Positions 1-6,947 of a stretch of DNA of 27,232 nt are shown here, piece by piece. Under the pieces are notes generated by a model. The model saw only the letters and a program-made list of their open reading frames with translations. It was not told the origin of the DNA and made no database searches. A program made the translations under genes and the position numbers. How positions within the stretch are numbered: position 1 is the first letter of the stretch; each line of letters starts with the position of its first letter. This DNA is from an uncultured Eubacteriales bacterium (GTDB taxonomy: Bacteria > Bacillota > Clostridia > Oscillospirales > CAG-382), in assembly GCA_934479825.1 (NCBI GenBank), contig CAKSOW010000034.1, positions 1 through 27,232 on the forward strand. The letters are read 5' to 3'.

Positions 1-92
1 GGCGTGTCGGAGACCGCCGAAACAGGGAGTATTGTGAGCGGACGCGAACAAGACGACCATGTTTCAAGGAGTCGGCTAACGTCCTGCGACCT
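1..92. other. unassigned sequence at window edge
   Basis: No open reading frame, RNA gene or promoter is recognised here. It borders the repeat element that begins near 93. Unlike the second copy of that element, this side does not carry the terminal inverted repeat that reads CTGGACTCCCG, so the copy may be broken here. Confidence 0.4.
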
Positions 93-814
93 CGGTTCAA
101 AAACCGTGCGGTGGGATTTTAGGTAAAATTTCAAGGGGTTCAGCGCATTAACAAGGTTTGCAAAAATTTATAAGTACCGCAAATACGCACGGCCATGTTT
201 TGAACCGGCGCGAACCGCAAGTGTAGTGCTAACGCAGAGTCGGGTTTTGCGGAAAATCGAAGTTGCAGTGCGGGCTTGACGCCGCAAGCAGTTGATTAAA
301 TGGGAGAGTGCACGTTATATTTATTGCGGTGGAAAAGGGAAATTAGTGTAAGTTGATAGGGAACTTAGAGAAAAAACATGGTTTGGTATAACACAAAAGG
401 GATGTGGTCTGGTAGAAAGTTTAATACGAAACTATGCTTTGGCGCTTCACGAAAGTGTTGTAAGCTGTTTAAAACTTTAAGATTTATCCAAAATGTTTTT
501 GAGCGCAAAAAATGGAATTTCGTATTCTCATCCGAAACTATCCATTTTCTTAAATAACAACTTTCTGCCCTCTCAAAAACAAATTCCCACCAAAACCACC
601 CATTCCCTGAAATACATAACCTACTGTCTACCCAAATCAAAATTTGCCTTTTTATAAAAACTCGCAAATCCTTACGCAGTAAAATAACCCTTTCGTACCG
701 GTTCAAAATACTCCGAGCTATATTGCACAAAACGGCGATTTCCTATAAAGATTTTCTGATGGGTACACAGCTTGCGTTTTAGTAAGTAATTTCACCGCTC
801 GGAATTTTGAACCG
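93..814 (-). repeat. bipartite non-coding element, copy A (inverted)
   Basis: This stretch is an inverted, diverged copy of 4716-5373. It has two submodules of about 116 bp, each closed by an inverted repeat built on CGGTTCAAAA. One spans 93-208, with ends at 93-110 and 186-208. The other spans 699-814, with ends at 699-718 and 797-814. The roughly 490 bp between them match copy B only in patches, for example around 276-320 and 560-620. Reading frames in the two copies do not stay open together, so I read it as non-coding. It could be a non-autonomous mobile element or a large structured RNA. No transposase is present. Confidence 0.7.
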
Positions 815-826
815 CTCTCCGGGAGT

Positions 827-848
827 CCAGAGGGTTGCAACCCTCTGG
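827..848. repeat. 22-bp perfect palindrome
   Basis: A perfect 22-bp palindrome with half-site CCAGAGGGTTG sits between repeat copy A and its hairpin array. A near-identical version with a changed centre lies at 5386-5407 beside copy B. The half-site also forms the outer end of copy B at 4694-4703. It therefore looks like a boundary of the element. Confidence 0.75.
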
Positions 849-859
849 TGTACTTTTTG

Positions 860-1000
860 GTTACTTTTTCGTACAAGCGAAAAAGTAACATTAAAAAACG
901 TCCCTTATATTGCTTTTCGAGAATCGAAAAGCAACCCCAAAGTGCCCCTTTTGGTGACTTTTCGGAAAAAGTCAAACTCCTCTAAGAGCCTCTTTCCGGG
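860..1000 (+). repeat. array of distinct hairpins with shared linker (copy A side)
   Basis: Successive short inverted repeats follow one another. 860-889 has a 12-bp stem, GTTACTTTTTCG, and a 6-nt loop. 910-934 has an 11-bp stem, TTGCTTTTCGA, and a 3-nt loop. 955-974 has an 8-bp stem, TGACTTTT. The first two are joined by the linker AAAAAACGTCCCTTA, which recurs between hairpins at 5449-5506. No gene is seen. Function is unknown. Confidence 0.65.
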
Positions 1001-1009
1001 TCTTTCCGA

Positions 1010-1046
1010 AAAGCAAAAGACGTCCGATGGTGAGACCTCGGACGTC
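1010..1046 (-). terminator. rho-independent terminator of the pgm/nagB operon
   Basis: On the minus strand a 9-bp stem (GACGTCCGA with TCGGACGTC, 1019-1046, 10-nt loop) is followed by a T-rich run, CTTTTGCTTTTC. It lies about 70 bp past the stop codon of the phosphohexomutase gene. A second 11-bp hairpin at 1060-1083 lies between them. Confidence 0.65.
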
Positions 1047-1114
1047 AAATTCTTTTACTCCGCTTTTCTTTTAAGAAAAGCGGGCAAGGTTCAAGGGCAC
1101 GCAGCCCTAAAAAC

Positions 1115-2536
1115 TCAAATGTTCAGGAATTCGCGGAATGCGTCAATGTAGGATTGGGCCGTCTGCTTGTTATTGCTTTCTGCAAAAATGCGTAAGAGCG
1201 GCTCTGTTCCGGAGAAACGGCAGATAACGAAATCTCCGTTTTCAAAGTAAACCTTGCAGCCGTCCTCATAGTTGACCCGAACGACTTTTGCGGAAAACTC
1301 CGGTAATTTCTTGTCAACCATAAGGATGTGATTGATCTCCGGCTTGGCCTCCGGCGCAAAACGAAGATTATCCTCAGCCATAACAAATTTTCCGTATGCG
1401 GCTTCTAATTCATCCATAATCTGCGCCGGTGTCTTGCCGATAACACTGACCATCTCAGCAAATAAAGACGCCGCATAAATGGAATCTTTGCCGTGAATGT
1501 GACCGCGCACAGTCAGGCCGCCCGACGACTCGCCGCCGAGAACTGCGTCAACCTCGTCAATCTTGGAGGAAATGTATTTGAACCCTACCGGCACTTCATA
1601 GCATTTTTCGCCGAAACTTTCAGCAATTCTGTCAAGCATGTGCGTAGTGGCAAGATTGCGGACAACCGGTCCTTTCCAGCCCTTGTGCTTGACAAGATAG
1701 TAGTACAGCATGCACAGAATCTCGTTGGCGTTGATGTAACGTCCGCTCGGGTCGATAACACCCAAACGGTCGCCATCGCCGTCCATAGCAATACCGAGAT
1801 CGTAACCGCCGGTAACAACAGCGTTGTGCAGATGAGCCAGTCCTTTTTCACTGGGCGCAGGCATCTGACCGCCGAAATAGGCGTCCTTGTTGATGTTGAT
1901 AGTGTCAATCGTGCAGCGTGCTGTATGGAAAATAACCAAAAGCGGATAGGTTCCCGACCCGTGCATGGAGTCAAATACCACGCGTAATCCACGGTCGCGG
2001 AGCGCTTTCATGTCGAGTAACCCGATGATGTCATCCAAAAAGCGGTTGAACGGGTTGACAATGTATTCGATGTTTCCGCAAGCGACTTGTTCGTCAAAGT
2101 TTGCTTCGGGAATGTCGGTAATTTCCGAAATCAGTTTTTCCAAAAGCTCGGTCGTTTCAAGGGGAGCGTCGCGTCCTTCGTCTACAATGAGCTTGATACC
2201 ATTGTATTGGGAGGGGTTGTGGGAGGCGGTAATTTCAATTCCGTAGTGCAGATCCATGCTCTTGACCGTGTGCATAACGAGCGGCGTCGGAGAAGAACGG
2301 CCGATAAATAAAACTTTTACGCCGTCTGCCGCAAACAGTTCCGCTACCCATTTAGCGGCTTGCTCCGAGAGAAAACGGCGGTCATAACCGATTACGACCG
2401 GCTTGTCCTTTTTGTTTTCTACTTCCATTAGCTTTAAAACACCGGCCGCTACCAAGCGAATGTTGGAACGGATGAAATCATCGCCGATGACGGCACGCCA
2501 GCCGCCGGTGCCGAAGTGAATGTTTGTGTTGTTCAT
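1115..2536 (-). CDS. phosphoglucomutase/phosphomannomutase family protein
   Basis: This 473-residue protein is a complete alpha-D-phosphohexomutase, which moves phosphate between C6 and C1 of a hexose phosphate through a phosphoserine. The active-site loop TASHNP gives catalytic Ser105. The Mg-binding loop DGDGDR is at 252-257, the sugar-binding loop GGESSGG at 334-340, and the phosphate-binding loop RFSGTEP at 440-446. Length is normal for the family. The start is supported by AAGAGG six bases upstream. The gene begins 39 bp after nagB on the same strand, so they are probably one operon ending at the hairpin near 1046. Motifs do not settle whether the substrate is glucose, mannose or glucosamine phosphate. 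The nagB neighbour makes an amino-sugar or general hexose-phosphate role plausible. The family call is firm and the substrate is inferred. Confidence 0.93.
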   Translation of the reverse strand: MNNTNIHFGTGGWRAVIGDDFIRSNIRLVAAGVLKLMEVENKKDKPVVIGYDRRFLSEQAAKWVAELFAADGVKVLFIGRSSPTPLVMHTVKSMDLHYGIEITASHNPSQYNGIKLIVDEGRDAPLETTELLEKLISEITDIPEANFDEQVACGNIEYIVNPFNRFLDDIIGLLDMKALRDRGLRVVFDSMHGSGTYPLLVIFHTARCTIDTININKDAYFGGQMPAPSEKGLAHLHNAVVTGGYDLGIAMDGDGDRLGVIDPSGRYINANEILCMLYYYLVKHKGWKGPVVRNLATTHMLDRIAESFGEKCYEVPVGFKYISSKIDEVDAVLGGESSGGLTVRGHIHGKDSIYAASLFAEMVSVIGKTPAQIMDELEAAYGKFVMAEDNLRFAPEAKPEINHILMVDKKLPEFSAKVVRVNYEDGCKVYFENGDFVICRFSGTEPLLRIFAESNNKQTAQSYIDAFREFLNI

Positions 2537-2575
2537 AGGAAACCTCTTTCTGTTATAACGGGTGATAGAGCTTGG

Positions 2576-3289
2576 TTAAATATCGCACTCGGCTGTATAA
2601 ACAACCGAAACGTCGTCGTGCAGCTGTAAAATGGAGGCAGGAACTTCCGGCGTAACAGGACCTTTGAGGGCTTTTTGGACAATATCGTATTTCTCGGGAC
2701 CTGCAATAAGTAAAATTTTCTTAGCGCTTAAAATGGATTTAAAGCCCATGGTGAGCGCATGCGTAGGCATACCGCCGTTCGGGAAGAAACGGGAATTGGC
2801 TCTCATGGTGGATTCCGTAAGGGCTACGCGCCGCGTTTTTAACTCAAAATGATCGGATGGCTCGTTAAAACCGATGTGACCGTTAAAGCCGATGCCCAAA
2901 AGCTGCAAATCAATGCCGCCGAGAGCACGGATAAGTTTGTCGTAATTGTCGCATTCGGTCTGCCAGTCGGTAGCAAGCCCGTTCGGCACATAGGTGCGGT
3001 ATTTATCGATGTTGATATGGTCAAAAAAGTTGTGATTCATAAAATAGCGGTAGCTCTGTTCGTGTTCCGGTGCAAGACCGCAGTATTCGTCTAAATTGAC
3101 GGAGCTGACATCCTTGAAATCCAAGTCGCCCTTTTTGTACCATTCGATAAGCTGGCTGTAAACGCCAAGCGGGGAAGAACCGGTTGCAAGCCCTAAAATC
3201 GAATCCGGCTTTTGGATGACTTGGGCGGAAATGATATTGGCGGCACGGCGGCTCATTTTTTCATAAGTAGGTTCACGGTAAATGTACAT
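2576..3289 (-). CDS. nagB: glucosamine-6-phosphate deaminase
   Basis: This 237-residue cytoplasmic enzyme converts glucosamine 6-phosphate to fructose 6-phosphate and ammonia, feeding amino sugars into glycolysis. Visible motifs are the phosphate loop LATGSSPLGVY (34-44), NLDEYCGL with the proton-transfer residue Asp67, GIGFNGHIGFNEP with His138 and Glu143, and the C-terminal GPVTPEVPAS. The length fits the shorter, unregulated form typical of Firmicutes. An AAAGGAG site eight bases upstream fixes the start. It is first in a two-gene operon with the phosphohexomutase and faces an AraC regulator across about 260 bp, so AraC control by an amino-sugar signal is a reasonable inference. No nagA or transporter is within view. 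Confidence 0.95.
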   Translation of the reverse strand: MYIYREPTYEKMSRRAANIISAQVIQKPDSILGLATGSSPLGVYSQLIEWYKKGDLDFKDVSSVNLDEYCGLAPEHEQSYRYFMNHNFFDHINIDKYRTYVPNGLATDWQTECDNYDKLIRALGGIDLQLLGIGFNGHIGFNEPSDHFELKTRRVALTESTMRANSRFFPNGGMPTHALTMGFKSILSAKKILLIAGPEKYDIVQKALKGPVTPEVPASILQLHDDVSVVYTAECDI

Positions 3290-3389
3290 GATAAAAGCTC
3301 CTTTGCGTTTTCAATTTCGGGCCTATGCGTTTTTGACGGCAGATACCCCAAATTGCCTTGAACGGCGCTTGATAAAATCTTCTACAACT

Positions 3390-3520
3390 ACAATTATATA
3401 GGAGTTTTACCGGTTTTGCTTGCAATATCAGACTGACATTTTATAATTTTGGTCTTTTTTTGACTTGCAATCTCTCCGCTTTTGGAGTATAATATACCGG
3501 AACGGTAAAGAAACGGTAAA
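3390..3520. promoter_or_regulatory. divergent promoter region between nagB and araC-type gene
   Basis: On the plus strand TTGCAA (3465-3470) and TATAAT (3488-3493) are 17 bp apart, a good sigma-A promoter for the AraC gene. On the minus strand a TATAAT lies at 3393-3398 for nagB, without a well-spaced -35 box. Three similar elements flank these: ACCGGTAAAA on the minus strand near 3404-3413, and AACGGTAAA on the plus strand at 3501-3509 and 3512-3520. An 8-bp direct repeat, CTTGCAAT, also occurs at 3419 and 3464. These are candidate operator sites. Confidence 0.6.
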
Positions 3521-3550
3521 CAGGCAGAAATGACCGCGCAGGGAAAGAAG

Positions 3551-4435
3551 ATGAGACGCATGGAATATGTCATGACAAAATTAGAGGACGCCATAACGGT
3601 GGACGGAATCTATACCGTGCATTATTTTGAATACGCAAAGGATTTTGCATACTCGGGGGAAGTACATAATTTCTGGGAACTTGTGTATGCAGATAAAAAA
3701 AGTCTGTATGTGACTGCCGGAGCCAGTGAGATTCGGCTTGCGGTCGGACAGATGTATTTGCACCGCCCGAACGAATTTCACAATATCCGTTGCGACGGTT
3801 CGCATGCGGCCAATTCCGTGATCATCTCGTTTTCCAGCGCCAGCGACGCGCTGATGTCGATTGCCGGCATGATCATTGACTGTACGGCGGAAGAAAAAAA
3901 GCTGCTTGGCGGCATGATCAAGGAGGCCGGGGAAGTATTTTCCACGCCGCTGGGCATTCCGTATATCCGCATTATGCAAAAATCGGAGCAGGGGCTGTTT
4001 GGCGGTGAACAGTTAATCAAGCTATACTTGGAACAGCTTTTGATTTTGCTTGTACGCGGAAACGGTCGGGAAAACCGGCCGAAGATCGGTTTGGACGACA
4101 AGGTTCTGGCGAAGATATGTGATTATTTGGAGGCAAATATCCATCGTCCGCTTTGTTTTTCAGATATTGTGAAGCATTTTAATTTATCGGCGTCGGTTGT
4201 CAAACGGATTTTCCGTGAGCAAATGGGGTGCGGCGTTATGGAATGTTTCAATCGAATCCGGGTGGATGCGGCCAAAGAGATGATACGGGAGGAAGATCAG
4301 AATTTTACGGAAATAGCGGCGACGCTGTGTTTCGGGTCATCGCAGTATTTTACGACAGTATTTAAACGGGTTTCCGGCATGACGCCGACGGAATACCGTG
4401 CCTCGGTGAGGAGCTATTCTTTTCCCGAAAAGTAA
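3551..4435 (+). CDS. AraC family transcriptional regulator
   Basis: The product has an N-terminal cupin-like sensor region (about residues 15-110, with FWELVYADKKSLYV and HRPNEFHNI) and a C-terminal double helix-turn-helix of about 100 residues. The DNA-binding part shows HFNLSASVVKRIFREQMG and ends in the family's usual FGSSQYFTTVFKRVSGMTPTEY pattern. I chose the ATG at 3551 (294 residues) because AGGGA lies seven bases upstream. An ATG at 3530 would give 301 residues with a weaker site. It is transcribed away from nagB and is the likely regulator of the nagB/phosphohexomutase operon. The inducer is unknown. The gene runs into repeat DNA directly after its stop codon. Confidence 0.9.
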   Translation: MRRMEYVMTKLEDAITVDGIYTVHYFEYAKDFAYSGEVHNFWELVYADKKSLYVTAGASEIRLAVGQMYLHRPNEFHNIRCDGSHAANSVIISFSSASDALMSIAGMIIDCTAEEKKLLGGMIKEAGEVFSTPLGIPYIRIMQKSEQGLFGGEQLIKLYLEQLLILLVRGNGRENRPKIGLDDKVLAKICDYLEANIHRPLCFSDIVKHFNLSASVVKRIFREQMGCGVMECFNRIRVDAAKEMIREEDQNFTEIAATLCFGSSQYFTTVFKRVSGMTPTEYRASVRSYSFPEK

Positions 4436-4443
4436 CAAAAGGG

Positions 4444-4652
4444 CAGGCTTTTCTTTTTCGGAAAAGCCTGGAAAGAGTGCTTTTCGTTTCGCGAAAAGTA
4501 TATAAGGGATGTCTTTGCATTACTTTTCGTCTCTGCAAAAAGTAAGCTAAAGAGGACGGTTTTGATGTTGCTTTTTGCGGCGTGCCCCAAGCCCCCCCAA
4601 AAAATCCCCAAGGATGTTTTTACGTTACTTTTTGCGGCGTGCAAAAAGTAAC
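4444..4652. repeat. array of distinct hairpins (left side of copy B)
   Basis: Hairpins occur at 4444-4470 (10-bp stem CAGGCTTTTC), 4479-4499 (GCTTTTCG), 4520-4545 (TTACTTTT) and 4624-4652 (12-bp stem GTTACTTTTTGC, 5-nt loop). A half hairpin with no partner arm sits near 4568-4584, as if one arm had been lost. Read on the minus strand, the spacers carry AAAACATCC or AAAACCGTCC, matching the linker on the other side of the element. The first hairpin may also end AraC transcription. Confidence 0.6.
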
Positions 4653-4715
4653 CAAAAACACGCCGAGGGGCGGCGAAGCGCCGCTGCAAAATAGCCCTCT
4701 GGACTCCCGAGGATG

Positions 4716-5373
4716 CGGTTCAAAATTCCGAGCGGTGGATTCTTGATTAAGCCGCAAGCCACGTGGCTATCAAGAAATCTTTATAGGAAATCGCCGCTTT
4801 GTGCCATACAGCTCGGAGTATTTTGAACCGGTGCAAGACGGCAATTTTACTGCGTAAGGATTTGTAGGTATTTATAAAAGGCGGAGTTTGATTGGGGCGG
4901 ACAGCAGGTTATATGTTTCAGGGAATGGGGAGAGTTTGGTGGGAGGTTGCTTTCGAGAGAACAGAAAGTTATTTTTGAAAATATGGAAAGCTTGGCAAGA
5001 GAATATAAACTCCGGCTTTCTGCACACAGCCAAGCTGTGGTTTCGCTCCGAGTTGTCTATCAGCCCACATCACTTTTGCGTCATGTCAAGCCATAGCTTT
5101 GCTCTAAGCTTTTACCACCACTCCGATTTTCCTTTTCCACTGCAACAAAGATAACGCGCACTCTCCCATTTAATCAACTGCTTGCGGCGTCAAGCCCACA
5201 GCGCAACTTCGATTTTCCGCAAAACCCGATTCTGCGTTTGCACTATACTTTCGGCTCGCGCCGGTTCAAAACATGGCCGTGCGTTTTGTGTCACTAATAA
5301 ATTTTGCAAAAAATCTTAATACGCAGAACCTTTCAAACTTCACCTAAAATTCCACCGCACGGGTTTTGAACCG
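4716..5373 (+). repeat. bipartite non-coding element, copy B
   Basis: Two submodules are each closed by inverted repeats. Module 1 spans 4716-4830, with CGGTTCAAAATTCCGAGC at one end and GCTCGGAGTATTTTGAACCG at the other. Module 2 spans 5262-5373, with CGGTTCAAAACATGG leading and CGCACGGGTTTTGAACCG closing. About 430 bp lie between. The outer flanks, at 4694-4715 and 5374-5392, are themselves inverted copies of each other (CCCTCTGGACTCCCG). The whole matches 93-814 in reverse orientation. No convincing gene is seen in 4436-5656. Confidence 0.7.
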
Positions 5374-5385
5374 CTCCCCGGGAGT

Positions 5386-5540
5386 CCAGAGGGCCGCAAC
5401 CCTCTGGTGTACTTTTTGGTTACTTTTTCGTACAAGCGAAAAAGTAACAGAAAAACGTCCTTTTGGTTCTTTTTGCTAAAAGCAAAAAGAACGTAAAAAC
5501 GTCCCTTAGGGAAATTTTCTGAAAAAGGAAAATTTCCCTA
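5386..5540 (+). repeat. imperfect palindrome and hairpin array (right side of copy B)
   Basis: An imperfect 22-bp palindrome at 5386-5407 is followed by hairpins at 5419-5448 (12-bp stem identical to that at 860-889), 5466-5492 (12-bp stem GTTCTTTTTGCT, 3-nt loop) and 5507-5540 (13-bp stem TAGGGAAATTTTC, 8-nt loop). The linkers AAAAACGTCC and AAAAACGTCCCTTA separate them. The stems differ in sequence while the linkers are conserved. Confidence 0.65.
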
Positions 5541-5604
5541 AGAGCTTCTTTCCGGGCTTTTCGGGAAAAGTCATACTTCTTCATGAGCCCTTTTCAGTAT
5601 TTTG

Positions 5605-5646
5605 AAAAAACAAAACCGCCGTGTTCGGATGTCCGAACACGGCGGT
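5605..5646 (-). terminator. strong rho-independent terminator of the DUF1540 gene
   Basis: On the minus strand a perfect 15-bp stem (5615-5629 with 5632-5646, 2-nt loop) is followed by the T-rich run TTTTGTTTTTTC. It begins about ten bases past the stop codon of the DUF1540 gene. Confidence 0.85.
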
Positions 5647-5656
5647 ATAAATTTGC

Positions 5657-5977
5657 TTAGCCCTTTTTAAAGGTCTTGCATTCCGTTTCACTGCTGCAAC
5701 ATGCATTCTCGCCGCCAACATCAATGCGGTCTGCCGTACAGGTGCAGTCACTGTTGTACTTGCATTCCTGCGCTTCACATTCTACTTCACAGTTGTTGCA
5801 GGCACATTCGCTCGGTGTGCAGTTGACAAAACCGTGCTCGGTGCGATCCGTGTAGCTGTCGCAGAGAGTTTCGTCACAGGTCTCTGCGTTCTCACCCTCA
5901 ATGCGAATCGTGTCCAAACGGCAACCGCCGTCGCTGTTAAAACTGCATCCCTTTGCTTCACATCTGATTTTTGCCAT
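5657..5977 (-). CDS. cysteine-rich DUF1540 protein, two tandem domains
   Basis: The product is about 106 residues with 16 cysteines. Two DUF1540-like repeats are visible, one beginning IRCEAKGCSFNSDGGC near residue 4 and the other beginning VECEAQECKYNSDCTC near residue 65. Each ends in a further Cys pair. DUF1540 proteins are small Cys-rich, probably metal-binding proteins common in Clostridia, and their role is not established. I place the start at 5977 because AAAGGA lies nine bases upstream, while the ATG at 5986 directly abuts that site. The gene stands alone, with its own strong terminator downstream. Confidence 0.85.
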   Translation of the reverse strand: MAKIRCEAKGCSFNSDGGCRLDTIRIEGENAETCDETLCDSYTDRTEHGFVNCTPSECACNNCEVECEAQECKYNSDCTCTADRIDVGGENACCSSETECKTFKKG

Positions 5978-6109
5978 TGTTACCATTCCTTTCGGTTTCT
6001 ATCGATTCCTTTTATATTAAGCCGTGCGACTTCCGTGCGGCACAGGCTCCGAATGGTAGTATGCGTCAAAAATCCGATTTTATGAGCTGTTTTAATTTTT
6101 TTGTTCGTT

Positions 6110-6544
6110 CTATTTGAGCGACGCGTCAAAAATATGAATTACGCGCTCCGAATCCGAAATTTTTTCAAAACGGATCTCATACCGCTCGTCCGGCAAAGCA
6201 TACGGAATGTTTTCACACCATTCGCATGCCATAATGCCGCCGCGGTCAAAATAATCGTAAAAACCGGTCGCATATAAGCTGTCTTCGTCCGGTACGCGGT
6301 AGAGATCAAAATGGAAAATCTCCGGATTTCCCCGATATTCGTTCACAATTGCATAGGTCGGGCTGGATACACGCGCTCCCTTGCAAAAGACATCGGCAAG
6401 CCCTCGGATAAACGCCGTTTTTCCCGAACCAAGGTCGCCGAAAAAGGCTAAAAAATCTCCGGCTTTTAAATGCGGCGCAAAATCGCGGGCTGCTTTTTCG
6501 GTCTCTTCTTCGCTTTTTGTACGGAAAACGGCAATTTCTTTCAA
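6110..6544 (-). CDS. tsaE: tRNA threonylcarbamoyladenosine biosynthesis ATPase TsaE
   Basis: This 144-residue ATPase acts with TsaB and TsaD in the last step of N6-threonylcarbamoyladenosine formation at position 37 of ANN-decoding tRNAs. The Walker A motif GDLGSGKT is at 36-43. SPTYAIVNEY (61-70), HFDLYR (78-83) and EWCENI (108-113) are family signatures. Length is typical. tsaB and tsaD, often its neighbours, are not in this window. It is separated from comM by about 400 bp, so it probably has its own promoter. TTGACA on the minus strand at 6669-6674 is a candidate -35 box, but the best -10 match is 19 bp away. Confidence 0.93.
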   Translation of the reverse strand: MKEIAVFRTKSEEETEKAARDFAPHLKAGDFLAFFGDLGSGKTAFIRGLADVFCKGARVSSPTYAIVNEYRGNPEIFHFDLYRVPDEDSLYATGFYDYFDRGGIMACEWCENIPYALPDERYEIRFEKISDSERVIHIFDASLK

Positions 6545-6947
6545 GAATATCCCTCTTTGCTTTTATGGATTGATTAAATCTGCGTTTTGCATATATATTC
6601 ATTTAAAAAGAATAAATATACATGCCTGCTGGACTCATACGTTTACATAATTTTGACGCTTTTTGAGTTGTCAACTCTTTTGTCGAATTCTGTCGAAAAA
6701 GGCGGACGCACCCAAATAACGGTTAAAAACGGGACTTTTTCATGGAGTTATAAACATTTTCCACAGAGTTTTCAACAATAAAACGGTGCAAATAATTTTT
6801 TGTGTGGAAAACTATGATTTCCGAATATCTGTTTTTTATTCGTAAACCAAGCTGTAAAAACGGCTTGGTTTCGTGTTTTTTCACTTAAAAACGAACATTT
6901 TATGCATTCGTGAAAATTCGCCGGGATGTGCTCTGAAAAAAGCATTT
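6545..6947. other. intergenic region with orphan features
   Basis: No convincing gene is seen. The region holds a 13-bp palindrome at 6665-6677, two TTTTCCACA sequences facing each other (plus strand 6757-6765, minus strand 6803-6811) and TTTTCAACA at 6769-6777. These resemble DnaA boxes only loosely, since the consensus is TTATNCACA. A hairpin lies at 6844-6871. Confidence 0.4.
6844..6885 (+). terminator. hairpin with T-run on the plus strand
   Basis: A 9-bp stem (AAACCAAGC with GCTTGGTTT) is followed on the plus strand by CGTGTTTTTTC. No plus-strand gene precedes it. On the minus strand, after comM, the tail is only TTTACG, so it would be a weak comM terminator. It may work in both directions. 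Confidence 0.45.

Noticed and set aside
365..730. 121-codon minus-strand open frame inside repeat copy A, and a similar 88-codon plus-strand frame at 4888-5154 in copy B.
   Set aside because: They share only a short stretch (DSRL..SGNG) because the DNA is repeated. Outside it the frames diverge and neither has a ribosome site or a recognised domain.
1..1114. CRISPR array, suggested by repeated short hairpins.
   Set aside because: Repeats are not identical in length or spacing, spacers are not unique 30-40-mers and no cas gene is present.
6757..6811. Replication origin based on TTTTCCACA motifs.
   Set aside because: Only two loose matches to the DnaA box, no AT-rich unwinding region pattern and no dnaA or dnaN nearby.
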